Below are positions 14,151 through 21,944 of a DNA stretch of 28,800 nucleotides, in pieces. A program made the position numbers and the translations under genes. Within the stretch, counting starts at the first letter, position 1; every line of letters starts with the position of its first letter. The stretch spans positions 1-28,800 of the forward strand of contig CAJTMC010000046.1 of the NCBI GenBank assembly GCA_910577115.1, written 5' to 3'. The notes under the pieces are model-generated. The model saw only the letters and a program-made list of their open reading frames with translations, did no database searches and was not told where the DNA came from. The DNA comes from an uncultured Lachnospiraceae bacterium (GTDB lineage: Bacteria > Bacillota > Clostridia > Lachnospirales > Lachnospiraceae).

Positions 14151-15302
14151 TTATTTCTTTTCAGAAAATCTCTTGTTGAGCCATTCTGCATAATCACGGT
14201 CAGCATTCTTGGTACCGTAGATTTCCTCAAGAAGCTCGTCATCGTCAATCTCCCAAGGAAGATAATCCTTACCAAAGTGACCGCCGGAAGATACAAGGTT
14301 GTAATCCACATCCAAAAGGTGGAGTGCTTTGATGATACCCTGTGGGGTTAAGTCATAGTTGGCTTTGATGTATCTGTCGATGCAGTCAGGACATACCTTT
14401 GCTGTTCCGAATGTTTCCGCAACAACGGATACGGGTCTTGGTTTTCCGATGGCATATGCAATCTGAATTTCACACTTATCGCAGTATCCGGCACGGACTA
14501 AATCTACAGCAATCTTACGAGCCATGTAAGCTGCAGAACGGTCAACCTTTGATGGATCTTTTCCAGATAAGGCACCACCACCGATTCTTGCAATTCCACC
14601 ATAAGTATCACAGGCGAGTTTTCTTCCTGTAACACCACAGTCAGCCTTTGAGCCGCCAATGACAAATCTGCCAGTTGGATTTACGAGCATTTCAAAATCT
14701 GTGTTCAATCCATACTCGGATGCAACAAGCACCATAAGGCTTTTGATTACCTTACGCACACTCTTAAGGTCTGCATTTGCATCGTGCTGAACGGAGCAGA
14801 GGAAGGTAGTGATTCTGTCTGTGTCATAATCATAGGATACCTGCGCTTTTGCATCCGGCATAAGCATAGGACAGTTAAGTTCCTCAAGTCTCTGAATGAA
14901 TGTTGTAGCAACAGCGAAAGGCATAGGGAGAAACTCTGCGGTCTCATTGGTCGCATATCCATACATGATACCCTGGTCACCTGCACCACCTTTATCTACA
15001 CCCATTGCAATGTCAGGAGACTGCTTTGTCAAAAGACCTCTTACATCAACAGAAGAGTAGCCGAGTTTATCAATTCCGATTCTGTCCATAACTTCCATTA
15101 CAAGAGCCGCGTAATCAGGAGAGTGCTTGCTTGTGATTTCTCCTGCAATAATAACAGTCTCATTTTTAATTAATACTTCAACGGCAACACGGCTGTCCTT
15201 ATCGTGTGCCAAACAATCTGTAACTATGGCATCTGCAATCTGATCACAAATCTTATCCACATGACCGCGAGATACCTGCTCTGAACTATAAATTCTACTC
15301 AT
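14151..15302 (-). CDS. metK: Phage-type S-adenosylmethionine synthetase
   Basis: Enzyme of 383 residues making SAM from ATP and methionine. MetK signatures are GAGDQGIMYGYA (ATP-binding) and GGGALSGKDPSKVDRSAAYM (phosphate loop), with the three-fold MetK layout around them. The N-terminal box, SEGHPDK in bacterial MetK, reads SRGHVDK: catalytic His14 and Asp16/Lys17 are kept but Glu12 and Pro15 are changed. A CxxC pair (CDKC) and VCPDC give it more cysteines than typical. GGAGG upstream supports ATG 15302 rather than in-frame codons further up. It lies between the DUF2815 and polymerase genes, where it could supply SAM for DNA methylation during phage growth; no methyltransferase remains in the window. 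A hairpin precedes it. Confidence 0.9.
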   Translation of the reverse strand: MSRIYSSEQVSRGHVDKICDQIADAIVTDCLAHDKDSRVAVEVLIKNETVIIAGEITSKHSPDYAALVMEVMDRIGIDKLGYSSVDVRGLLTKQSPDIAMGVDKGGAGDQGIMYGYATNETAEFLPMPFAVATTFIQRLEELNCPMLMPDAKAQVSYDYDTDRITTFLCSVQHDANADLKSVRKVIKSLMVLVASEYGLNTDFEMLVNPTGRFVIGGSKADCGVTGRKLACDTYGGIARIGGGALSGKDPSKVDRSAAYMARKIAVDLVRAGYCDKCEIQIAYAIGKPRPVSVVAETFGTAKVCPDCIDRYIKANYDLTPQGIIKALHLLDVDYNLVSSGGHFGKDYLPWEIDDDELLEEIYGTKNADRDYAEWLNKRFSEKK

Positions 15303-15329
15303 TTGAAAATTCCTCCATAAATTAAAATT

Positions 15330-15358
15330 GGGTGGTGGCAGAATATTTACCACCACCC
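15330..15358 (-). promoter_or_regulatory. Intercistronic hairpin before metK
   Basis: Perfect 9-bp stem GGGTGGTGG / CCACCACCC with an 11-base loop. Read on the minus strand it is followed by AATTTTAATTT and then the metK ribosome site. It could be a weak terminator/attenuator or an RNA processing site that changes metK-polA levels relative to upstream genes. It is too short and simple for a SAM riboswitch. Confidence 0.55.
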
Positions 15359-15399
15359 GTTTGCATAAGTTTTAGGGTATTAACCCAGGAACAAGAGGC

Positions 15400-15963
15400 T
15401 TAGTTTAAGAAGTCCTCATCATCCTCTGTATCGAAATCGTCCTCGGCTCTAGACTTGCCGCCAAGAGGTGTGCCATCAGAAATCTTCTGAAGGTTGTTAA
15501 GTCCGCATGCGATACCACGGTTGCCGTTTACATTGTAAGCATAGAGGTTGATGGAAGCTCTGCCTTTCACACCAGAATACATTTCGCTTCTGTCAAGGAT
15601 AGGGTTACGGTCTGCATCAACGATGCCAGGAGCAGTGCCAGAATTGGCATTGATGAAATAGCTGTTAGCATAGGTTTCATCGTCTGGTCTCTCAAGGTCT
15701 CCGTCACGAAGTGGAGTCTTGATTGCTGTAAGAGGAGGTACTGACTTGCCGTTGCCCTTAAGCTTTGACTGTCCTTCCTCGTATGCGGCCTGAATAGCTG
15801 CCTTGATCTTCTCGATTGTAGCGATGTCTGACTTAGGGATGATAAGTGAAACGGAGAACTTAGGAGTGCTTCCGTTGATAGACTTTGCGTCCCAGCAGTT
15901 TAAGTAACTGAAAGTTGTGTTAGGTCCTGTAATGACCTTTGTTGGATTCATAAATTTTGCCAT
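15400..15963 (-). CDS. DUF2815 phage single-stranded DNA-binding protein
   Basis: Protein of 187 residues of the DUF2815 group, regarded as phage ssDNA-binding proteins with an OB-fold like T7 gp2.5. Visible features: the start MNPTKVITGPNTTFSYLNCW, a central KTPLRDGDLERPDDETYANS segment, GVKGRASINLYAYNVNGNRG, and a strongly acidic, flexible tail (DDFDTEDDEDFLN) of the kind SSBs use to recruit polymerase. AAGGAG upstream supports ATG 15963. It lies between the DUF2800 nuclease and MetK genes, the usual order of this replication module. Confidence 0.88.
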   Translation of the reverse strand: MAKFMNPTKVITGPNTTFSYLNCWDAKSINGSTPKFSVSLIIPKSDIATIEKIKAAIQAAYEEGQSKLKGNGKSVPPLTAIKTPLRDGDLERPDDETYANSYFINANSGTAPGIVDADRNPILDRSEMYSGVKGRASINLYAYNVNGNRGIACGLNNLQKISDGTPLGGKSRAEDDFDTEDDEDFLN

Positions 15964-15977
15964 GATAATTTTCTCCT

Positions 15978-17114
15978 TTACTCTTTGAAATCTTCTTGTG
16001 CTGTATTTTTCATAGCCGGGCGCTTGTCCGACTTTGAAACTAATGTTGGTTTGCCGGGTGGTTTTGTAATCATGCCACCAAGCAGTTCTTCAAACTTCTT
16101 CTTTCCGAGAAGTGAAGTCATTGCTGTGATGCCGAGTAGTTTCTTCTCATAAGGATCGAAACCTGCATCTGCGACTGTATATGCAACAGCCTCTTCATCT
16201 GTGTACTTGCGATTGCTCCTGCCTTCAACAACTTTGAAGTTCTGATATTCTTTACCCTGCAGAGCCTGATTAAGTGCATATTCCTTGACATCCTCTGCCC
16301 AGGAAACAAGCTGGTCGACTCTCATAAGGATTGCTTCAACTTCGTGGTCTTCAAGTGTTGATGGCATTTCAAAATCGTACTTTGCCATTTCGAGATTGAA
16401 CTCGGCTCTCTTTCTGCAGGTTGCCTTAACCTTACAGAACTGACAGTGGTCACCTGCCTTGAACTCGCCTTCGCCCTTCATTGCAATAGCAGCAGTAGGG
16501 GAGAGAACTTCGTCTGCCCATTTGAGAAGGTCATCCTTTGACATCTCATAGATGCTGACATTCTCACGTCTTGGCTGATAGATTGCCATGCGAATGGTGT
16601 CGATATTGTAGATCCCGTCGAACATATCAATCAGTCCGAGGGAGTAGCACATAAGCTGAGGGTTGCCACCGAACTCTTCAGACTCGGCACTGACCATGAC
16701 TCCAAGACCGTGCTTGTAATCGATGATTTCTGCCATGCCATCTGTTAAGAGAATGCAGTCGGCTGTACCCGTGCCACCTTCTACCCATTTGGAGAAGTCC
16801 ACCTTCTGTTCGATAAGAACTTCTGTATCCGGGCAGGTCTGCTTTGCCTGCTCATATTCCTGCATTACAAAGTCCGCGTATCCTTCTGCACACATCTGCA
16901 TCTCTTCATCGTAGTAATCAAGATTCTCTGTCGGATCTTTGACATCACGGCCGAGAGCCTTTTCTACAAGGTAGGCACATAACTCGTGTGCATCAGTTCC
17001 CTGTGCTGCATATGGACTTGACTGGTCTTTGATTTCTGCATTTAACTTTGCACTAGGTGGACAGCTTAACCATCTGTGCGATGCTGAAGGGGAGAGGAAT
17101 GCGTGTGCGCTCAT
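15978..17114 (-). CDS. DUF2800 phage nuclease, Cas4/RecB-like
   Basis: Protein of 378 residues of the DUF2800 group, PD-(D/E)XK nucleases of phage recombination/replication modules. Features in order: FLSPSASHRWLSCPPSAKLN at the start, AAQGTDAHELCAYL (family His/Glu motif), GGTGTADCILLTDG and EIIDYKHGLG (catalytic Asp and D-x-K), and near residue 220 a cysteine cluster HCQFCKVKATCRKRAEF that, with an upstream Cys, could hold an Fe-S cluster as in Cas4/AddB. GGAGGTGATT upstream supports ATG 17114. The start overlaps the previous gene's stop by four bases, so both are translationally coupled. Confidence 0.88.
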   Translation of the reverse strand: MSAHAFLSPSASHRWLSCPPSAKLNAEIKDQSSPYAAQGTDAHELCAYLVEKALGRDVKDPTENLDYYDEEMQMCAEGYADFVMQEYEQAKQTCPDTEVLIEQKVDFSKWVEGGTGTADCILLTDGMAEIIDYKHGLGVMVSAESEEFGGNPQLMCYSLGLIDMFDGIYNIDTIRMAIYQPRRENVSIYEMSKDDLLKWADEVLSPTAAIAMKGEGEFKAGDHCQFCKVKATCRKRAEFNLEMAKYDFEMPSTLEDHEVEAILMRVDQLVSWAEDVKEYALNQALQGKEYQNFKVVEGRSNRKYTDEEAVAYTVADAGFDPYEKKLLGITAMTSLLGKKKFEELLGGMITKPPGKPTLVSKSDKRPAMKNTAQEDFKE

Positions 17115-17512
17115 CCAATCACCTCCAGGTCTGCCATCAAGTTTGCGTAGTCAGATTCCTGAATATCAGAAAGTCTGCTTGCACCGTACTTGGTGATGAG
17201 AGCCTTTACTTCAGCTGTATGTCCGGCATGGCTTTTAGCTGCAAATGCCTTTCTTACATCCTCAAAGCTGTAGGCAGGAGTCTCATCCTTTACCTCTTCA
17301 GCCTTTGGTTCGGCTTTCTTGGTTGTTGCTTTCTTCTTGTCCGTAGAGGACTTTGTTTCCTTTGCCTCAACAGCAGGTACATCGGTTGGTGCTTCTGTGG
17401 TCTGTTCAGCAAGCTGTGGAAGGACTTCCTTTAAAAGTCTGCCAAGCTTTGCAACCTTGTCGGCACATTCGACAATGCCATCGAGGAGTTCATTAAACTC
17501 ATTTTTCTCCAT
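17111..17512 (-). CDS. Phage replication-module protein, Rrp5-like annotation group
   Basis: Protein of 133 residues. The N-terminal third is helical (FNELLDGIVECADKVAKLGR), the middle is a Lys/Ala/Glu-rich linker (KKKATTKKAEPKAEE), and the C-terminal 50 residues form a compact helical domain (YSFEDVRKAFAAKSHAGHTA, then VKALITKYGASRLSDI and YANLMADLEVIG). As I recall, phage proteins with this ending are often labelled rRNA biogenesis protein Rrp5, which I consider a misannotation. The C-terminal domain looks like a small DNA- or protein-binding module shared by phage single-strand annealing modules. It precedes the DUF2800 gene with an ATGA overlap. Confidence 0.7.
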   Translation of the reverse strand: MEKNEFNELLDGIVECADKVAKLGRLLKEVLPQLAEQTTEAPTDVPAVEAKETKSSTDKKKATTKKAEPKAEEVKDETPAYSFEDVRKAFAAKSHAGHTAEVKALITKYGASRLSDIQESDYANLMADLEVIG

Positions 17513-17660
17513 TGTCTGTTTCTCCTTTTTCTTTGATGATTCTTAACTTGTGAGCCAGTCTTTTTGATACAACGCTTATGGCTATCAGCGTGTCGATGAG
17601 TTCCTCATCCGGGATGTCCGGGATAGGAGACTCGCCTGCGACATTCATTTCTTCCTGCAT
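17499..17660 (-). CDS. Small phage protein at the head of the replication operon
   Basis: Short helical protein (53 residues) with IPDEELIDTLIAISVVSKRL followed by AHKLRIIKEKGE. It is not recognised, but small proteins of this type commonly precede the Rrp5-like and DUF2800 genes. ATG 17660 is preferred because GAGGTG lies 7 bases upstream; the frame stays open to 17783, and an upstream ATG there would add 41 lysine-rich residues without a clear ribosome site. It overlaps the next gene by 14 bases. Confidence 0.6.
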   Translation of the reverse strand: MQEEMNVAGESPIPDIPDEELIDTLIAISVVSKRLAHKLRIIKEKGETDNGEK

Positions 17661-17842
17661 CTGCAGCACCTCTCTTTCCGATTGGGTCTTGCCCTTTCTG
17701 ACAGCTATGTATTTGGATTTGATAAAACTCCTAATTTCGAGAAAATTTTTTGAAATTATTTTTTCGAAGTGGCATTTCATCATCTGCTGACAGGGGATAT
17801 GTATTTGAAAAAGGAAAAAGTCCTAATTTGGACATGAAAAAA

Positions 17843-17870
17843 CATCCCGTGTGAGAAACAACACGGGATG
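17843..17870 (-). terminator. Terminator/attenuator upstream of the replication operon
   Basis: Perfect 10-bp stem CATCCCGTGT / ACACGGGATG with an 8-base loop. Read on the minus strand it is followed by TTTTTT, so it is a terminator pointing toward the replication genes, about 60 bases before their first frame. It could block read-through from the right or act as an attenuator in the leader. Confidence 0.75.
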
Positions 17871-18083
17871 TGGAAAATAACATAGGAAGATTTACCGCAG
17901 CATTTGATGTCCAGGCAATGTGGAGTATGTGTGTTTTAACATAGTATGTTTACGGGATGCTAGGAATGTTACCGCCGACATATGAATGTGGGAGATGTAA
18001 TATTTATAATGAAAAATGTGATTGTTGACGATATAATGATAGATAGAAAGAATTCGAATTTTCTTATTTGAGGGAGGATTGAT
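17871..18083. other. AT-rich spacer before the VOC gene
   Basis: No gene seen. It contains AT-rich sequence with a TTGACG and a TATAAT too close together to form a standard pair, so I do not place a promoter. A strong ribosome site (GAGGGAGG) lies at its right end for the VOC gene. Confidence 0.5.
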
Positions 18084-18464
18084 ATGAACTTAAATAAAGT
18101 GCATCACGTTGCTATTATTGGTAGTGATTATGAAAAATCAAAACATTTTTATGTTGAACAATTAGGTTTTCAAATTATACGTGAGAATTATAGAGAAGAA
18201 AGAGATGACTATAAGATTGATTTAAAACTCAATGATTTAGAATTAGAGCTTTTTATTATTAAAAATTGTCCTAAGCGTCCTAGTTTTCCAGAGGCATATG
18301 GATTGAGGCATTTGGCTTTCCGAGTAGATTCTGTAGAAGAAACGGTAAAGGAATTGAATAGTATGGGAATTGAAACAGAACCAATAAGATATGACACTTA
18401 TACGAATGAGAAGATGACTTTTTTCTTTGACCCAGATGGGTTACCACTTGAAATACATGAATAA
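18084..18464 (+). CDS. VOC family (glyoxalase I-like) metalloprotein
   Basis: Protein of 126 residues with one glyoxalase/bleomycin-resistance fold. It starts LNKVHHVAIIGSDYEKSKHF, where the second His is the usual first metal ligand, and has ELELFIIKN, GLRHLAFRVDSVEETVKEL and FFFDPDGLPLEIHE, where the His of LRHLAF and the final Glu are the other expected ligands. It is close to the small lactoylglutathione-lyase-like proteins of Firmicutes; the substrate is unknown. GGGAGG upstream supports ATG 18084. It is AT-rich, oriented apart from the replication operon, and ends in its own terminator. It sits where a complete prophage would carry packaging and head genes, so it may be a moron-type cargo gene. 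Confidence 0.85.
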   Translation: MNLNKVHHVAIIGSDYEKSKHFYVEQLGFQIIRENYREERDDYKIDLKLNDLELELFIIKNCPKRPSFPEAYGLRHLAFRVDSVEETVKELNSMGIETEPIRYDTYTNEKMTFFFDPDGLPLEIHE

Positions 18465-18501
18465 GTTTTACTGTAAAATTGTAATTTAAGAAATAACATA
18501 G

Positions 18502-18537
18502 GGCATTGGTCAGTAACATGATCAGTGCCTTTTTTGT
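18502..18537 (+). terminator. Terminator after the VOC gene
   Basis: GGCATTGGTCA pairs with TGATCAGTGCC (two wobble pairs) around GTAACA, followed by TTTTTTGTTT. Confidence 0.8.
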
Positions 18538-18596
18538 TTACTACCACATCCTATGTTGCGGTCAACATGCCATGTGGAAATACAACAATTGAATAA

Positions 18597-18764
18597 TGGA
18601 AGGTTAGAAGGGTTGAATTATATACGGACGAAAAGAGTCCAGATATTGAAGAGAAAGTAACAGCCGTGCTTGATAGCCACGGCATTTTTTATGCAAGGAA
18701 TGAGGTATGGATAGAGGATGAAAAACTCTATGAAGTAGCCTTTGAATTTGCAATGCCAGTATAA
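18597..18764 (+). pseudogene. Phage tail-component gene, 5'-truncated
   Basis: After an in-frame stop at 18594 the frame reads VRRVELYTDEKSPDIEEKVT, then AVLDSHGIFYARNEVWIEDE and KLYEVAFEFAMPV before its stop. This looks like the C-terminal part of the small head-tail/tail component that normally precedes the phi13-type tail tube gene. There is no start codon or ribosome site. The upstream part is missing at the point where VOC-side DNA begins, so this marks the edge of a deletion that removed the packaging and head genes. Confidence 0.65.
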
Positions 18765-18777
18765 GGAGGAATTAACG

Positions 18778-19365
18778 ATGGCTAATAAGAAGAACAAGGT
18801 AAAGTACAACCTTAAAAATGTACATTATGCATTGCTTAATATCGATGAGCAGGGCAATGTATCATACGGCACGCCTGTTGCTATTCCGGGTGCTGTATCG
18901 ATTGGACTTGATGCAAATGGAGAACCAAGTAACTTCTATGCAGATGGGTATGCGTACTATACGATTTCCAACAACATGGGTTATGAAGGTGATCTTGAGA
19001 TTGCGATGGTTCCTGAATCATTCCGTGTGGATGTTCTTAAGGAGAAACTCGATGACAATAAGGTGCTTATCGAGGACGCAAATGTGGAGACTGCTAACTT
19101 TGCGCTTATGTTTGAGTTTGATGGAGATATCAAGAAAATCCGTCATGTCCTTTATAAGTGTGCTGCAAGCCGTCCTTCCATTGAGTCACAGACCAATGAG
19201 GATGAAATCGAAGTTCAGACCGAGACACTTACCCTTAAGGCAACACCACTTGCTAACGGATATGTGAAGGCAAAGACTGGAGATGATACCACAGATGAAG
19301 TTTACCAGAACTGGTACAACGAGGTGTATCTCACATCTACTACAACAGCAGAAAGCGGGGAATAA
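18778..19365 (+). CDS. Phage major tail (tube) protein, phi13 family
   Basis: Protein of 195 residues forming the tail tube of a siphophage. Family features: the basic start ANKKNKVKYNLKNVHYAL, an Ig-like/beta-rich body with PVAIPGAVSIGLDANGEPSN, YADGYAYYTISNNMGYEGDL, an EFDGDIKKIRHVLYKCAASR segment, and a Thr/Glu-rich C-terminus. ATAAGGAGG upstream supports ATG 18778; an upstream in-frame ATG at 18742 lies inside the truncated gene before it. The tail assembly chaperones and tape measure genes that should follow are missing, so no functional tail can be expected from this locus alone. Confidence 0.9.
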   Translation: MANKKNKVKYNLKNVHYALLNIDEQGNVSYGTPVAIPGAVSIGLDANGEPSNFYADGYAYYTISNNMGYEGDLEIAMVPESFRVDVLKEKLDDNKVLIEDANVETANFALMFEFDGDIKKIRHVLYKCAASRPSIESQTNEDEIEVQTETLTLKATPLANGYVKAKTGDDTTDEVYQNWYNEVYLTSTTTAESGE

Positions 19366-19439
19366 TCAATGAGCATTGTAAGGAGTGGAGAATTGTCTAT
19401 GACAACTATAAGGGAATTGATTATTTCTCATATGGATTT

Positions 19440-19925
19440 TTGCTGAAGGCAGAAGATATGTATTGCACTATTTCGGATGGTGCTTTGAAAGAGCTGCAGG
19501 CTACGGTTCCTACGGCAGCAGATTTTTATGAGTTTGGTTTTCTTGATGTTCCTTCAAGTGAAATCCTTGTTGGGATTGATAATCCGCAGGTCCTTTATTG
19601 GAGAGCCGGCGGAGATGCAGAAGTAATCAAGAATGTGACCAAAGCCTATCCGTACCCACACACCATAAAGTGCGTAGTGGATATGAGTCATATTTCCATT
19701 CTTGGAATTATGATGATGACCGCACAGTATTCCGGGGATGTGAGGGTTATGTATTCACTTGATAACGAGGAAACCTATACGGATGAGATAACTTTGGATG
19801 AGTGGCTCAATATGAATGTTGTGGAGTTATGGGAGAGCCTTCCTGAAAACAAGAAGCTGTTTCTTATATTTGTTCTTCACGATAATGCCACCATTTCAAG
19901 ATTTAAAATAACCTATGAAAATTAA
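19440..19925 (+). pseudogene. Phage tail protein, C-terminal portion with unclear start
   Basis: The frame encodes LLKAEDMYCTISDGALKELQ, then ADFYEFGFLDVPSSEILVGI and a beta-rich body ending RFKITYEN. It is not recognised specifically but looks structural. The coding character extends upstream: the same frame reads KEWRIVYDNYKGIDYFSYGF before the TTG at 19440 and stays open back into the tail tube gene, yet it contains no ATG or GTG start there. AAGGAG at 19380 instead precedes ATG 19399 in another frame, which stops after 15 codons just past 19440. The likely explanation is a deletion that removed the 5' part with the tape measure region. Use of TTG 19440 or a -1 slip at TTTTTG (19437-19442) are alternatives. 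Confidence 0.55.
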
Positions 19926-19936
19926 GGAGGGATTTC

Positions 19937-21349
19937 ATGTTAAAGGGAAAAATGACGATTGAGCTTACCGATGTGAATACAGGTAAGACCGATGTAATCG
20001 AAGAAGAGAACATGGTTACAAATGCTCTTGCAGAGATATTCAGACCTTTGGGACATTTGATGAACGCAGATAGTATTTATAATCAGTTTAATTCATACTA
20101 CACAAAGCTGCTTGGAGGCCTTCTTCTTTTTGATAATCCGATAGAGGAAGATCCAAATCAGCTATATGCTCCGGCATCTGCAAATCTTGTCGGATGTGCT
20201 GTGTATAACACGCAGAATAATACCACAGGAAAAATGCGAGGTGGTTATAACCAGACAGAGAGTGAGTTTAATGCCAAGAACAGATATATGAAGTTTGTAT
20301 ATGACTTTTCAACTTCGCAGGCAAATGGCACGATTTCCTGTGTTGCACTTACCCATCAACAGGGCGGTTATACGACATACGGAAGTAGTGATGCCGTTTT
20401 AAATACGGGAAATTCTACAGCAATCAGTCCATACAGTTCGACACTACAGTATGTTTATACTTCATATACGGGAGCAAATACTGGAGATAAGTATTCTGGA
20501 CTGACGGTAGGAACTACAGAGGTTCTTTTCCTTTTAGACCCGGATAATGATGTGGCATATTATTTCAAGATTAAGAGTGCAACATCCATATCCATCGTTA
20601 AGAGAAGAATGTATATGAAGTCTGTATCTATCTTTGAGAATCCGTATTCTCAGAAGGCATTGTTAGAGGAGTTCGAACTTGATGCTTTAGGTACGGCACT
20701 TTCTACAAGCTACTTTGCATATAATTTTGATGTGACTGATAACTGCCTTTATATCTTTAGTTGTGCAAATTACAGTACGGCCGTAAACGGAACATACCAA
20801 ATCACTCGAATTAAGATTAGTGATTGGAGTATCAGACAGTGGACGATGACCAATACCACCAATGAAGTTCTAACCACGAATGGTATGAGATTTGCTTTTG
20901 CAAATAACGGATATGTATATTTAAGAGGATATAACAGCCCTTATGAACTGTACAAGTTCGAGATTGGAAATTCTGCCAATGTGGTAAAGATAAAGCGAAG
21001 TGGTATGAGTTCCATTGACTGTTGGCCAATGTTTGCAATCAACGGAAGAATATATTTTCAGGCATTTAGTAATACTTCTTCATACAATCATGTTTATATT
21101 GTAAATGAGGAAACAAACGAGTGCCTTAAGTCGGAGAATTATTGTTTGCAATATGCAGGAAGTAACACTCCGTGCTATACGCCTGTGCTTAATCATCAGA
21201 TGTTATTGTTTTGTAGTTATGGGAACTGGTCAACGGGACCTTTCTTTATTCCAGCGAATTATCTGGGAACAATTAATAATCTGTCCGAGCCTGTTACAAA
21301 GACGGCGGACAAAACAATGAAAATCACATATACAATTCAGGAGCAGTAA
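19937..21349 (+). CDS. Phage tail/baseplate structural protein, hypothetical
   Basis: Large beta-rich protein of 470 residues, not recognised by family. The N-terminus (GKMTIELTDVNTGKTDVIEE, then NMVTNALAEIFRPLGHLMNA) resembles phage tip/fibre proteins that begin with a short beta segment and an ALAEIF helix. The rest has repeated Tyr/Asn/Ser-rich blades (NGYVYLRGYNSPYELYKFEI, NGRIYFQAFS, NHVYIVNEET), suggesting a beta-propeller-like receptor or glycan-binding part. Cys are few and there is no signal peptide or membrane span. GGAGGG upstream fixes ATG 19937, 12 bases after the previous stop. A terminator follows. Confidence 0.65.
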   Translation: MLKGKMTIELTDVNTGKTDVIEEENMVTNALAEIFRPLGHLMNADSIYNQFNSYYTKLLGGLLLFDNPIEEDPNQLYAPASANLVGCAVYNTQNNTTGKMRGGYNQTESEFNAKNRYMKFVYDFSTSQANGTISCVALTHQQGGYTTYGSSDAVLNTGNSTAISPYSSTLQYVYTSYTGANTGDKYSGLTVGTTEVLFLLDPDNDVAYYFKIKSATSISIVKRRMYMKSVSIFENPYSQKALLEEFELDALGTALSTSYFAYNFDVTDNCLYIFSCANYSTAVNGTYQITRIKISDWSIRQWTMTNTTNEVLTTNGMRFAFANNGYVYLRGYNSPYELYKFEIGNSANVVKIKRSGMSSIDCWPMFAINGRIYFQAFSNTSSYNHVYIVNEETNECLKSENYCLQYAGSNTPCYTPVLNHQMLLFCSYGNWSTGPFFIPANYLGTINNLSEPVTKTADKTMKITYTIQEQ

Positions 21350-21380
21350 GCATCTATCTTCGGGTAGGTGCTTTTATTTT
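21350..21380 (+). terminator. Terminator after the tail gene
   Basis: GCATCTA pairs with TAGGTGC (one wobble) around TCTTCGGG, followed by TTTTATTTT. Confidence 0.7.
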
Positions 21381-21406
21381 GCAAAAAATTACAAGGAGGA
21401 ACGCTT

Positions 21407-21739
21407 ATGACAGGAGAAGTCAAAGAAATCATTGCGTGGCTTGGTGCGTTGGGTATCCCATCCATTTTTGCTATGACCGCTTGGTGTATCAAGAGCTGTA
21501 TTCATTACACCAAACAGCTAAAGGTTCTCGCAAAAGCACAGCAAGCGCAGATGAGGTCACAGCTTTTGGAGCAGTACCACTTCTATATGGATTCGGGTTG
21601 GATATCGGAAGAGCATATGGAGGATTGGGAGAATCAGTACAAGGCATATCACAGTTTGGGAGAGAACGGCATTCTTGATAGCCGTAGGGAACAACTGTTG
21701 ATGCTACCAAACAAGAAGGAGGACAAGAAAGATGAGTAA
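21407..21739 (+). CDS. Phage membrane protein of the lysis cassette
   Basis: Protein of 110 residues with one N-terminal hydrophobic segment (IIAWLGALGIPSIFAMTAWCI) followed by a charged helical part (KQLKVLAKAQQAQMRSQLLE) and an acidic/lysine tail (NKKEDKKDE). It resembles the small membrane proteins that precede holins in Firmicute phages and may assist lysis; the exact family is uncertain. AAGGAGG upstream fixes ATG 21407. Its 3' end overlaps the holin start by 8 bases, so the two are translated together. Confidence 0.7.
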   Translation: MTGEVKEIIAWLGALGIPSIFAMTAWCIKSCIHYTKQLKVLAKAQQAQMRSQLLEQYHFYMDSGWISEEHMEDWENQYKAYHSLGENGILDSRREQLLMLPNKKEDKKDE

Positions 21740-21944
21740 TTATTGGAAGAATTGGATTAAGGCGGCTGGTATTAGAGCCGTGAAGACTGTCGCTCAGACA
21801 GCTATTGCAACTATCGGTACATCTGCCGTGATTGGGGATGTGAATTGGGTGATGGTAGCAAGCGCATCTGCACTTGCAGGAATTTTATCATTGCTCACAA
21901 GTATTTCTGGTATTCCAGAAGTAACAAAGGAAGGTGATGAGTAA
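21732..21944 (+). CDS. Phage holin, r1t type
   Basis: Small membrane protein of 70 residues with a basic N-terminus, an amphipathic or hydrophobic segment (TVAQTAIATIGTSAVIGDVN) and a second hydrophobic helix (WVMVASASALAGILSLLTSI) before a charged end. This is the pattern of r1t-family holins (ALKTxAQTALAxIGT...VNW...VxxxAAxAGxxSxLTSI). It forms holes in the membrane that release the endolysin. Its ATG lies within the previous gene and its stop overlaps the endolysin start (TAATG), completing a coupled lysis cassette. Confidence 0.88.
   Translation: MSNYWKNWIKAAGIRAVKTVAQTAIATIGTSAVIGDVNWVMVASASALAGILSLLTSISGIPEVTKEGDE

Noticed and set aside
15303..15399. SAM riboswitch upstream of metK
   Set aside because: Only a single simple hairpin fits in under 100 bases; no multi-helix core or conserved riboswitch segments seen.
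19437..19446. Programmed -1 frameshift at TTTTTG in the tail region
   Set aside because: The heptamer is not a good X-XXY-YYZ site and a deletion explains the missing start more simply; left as an alternative.
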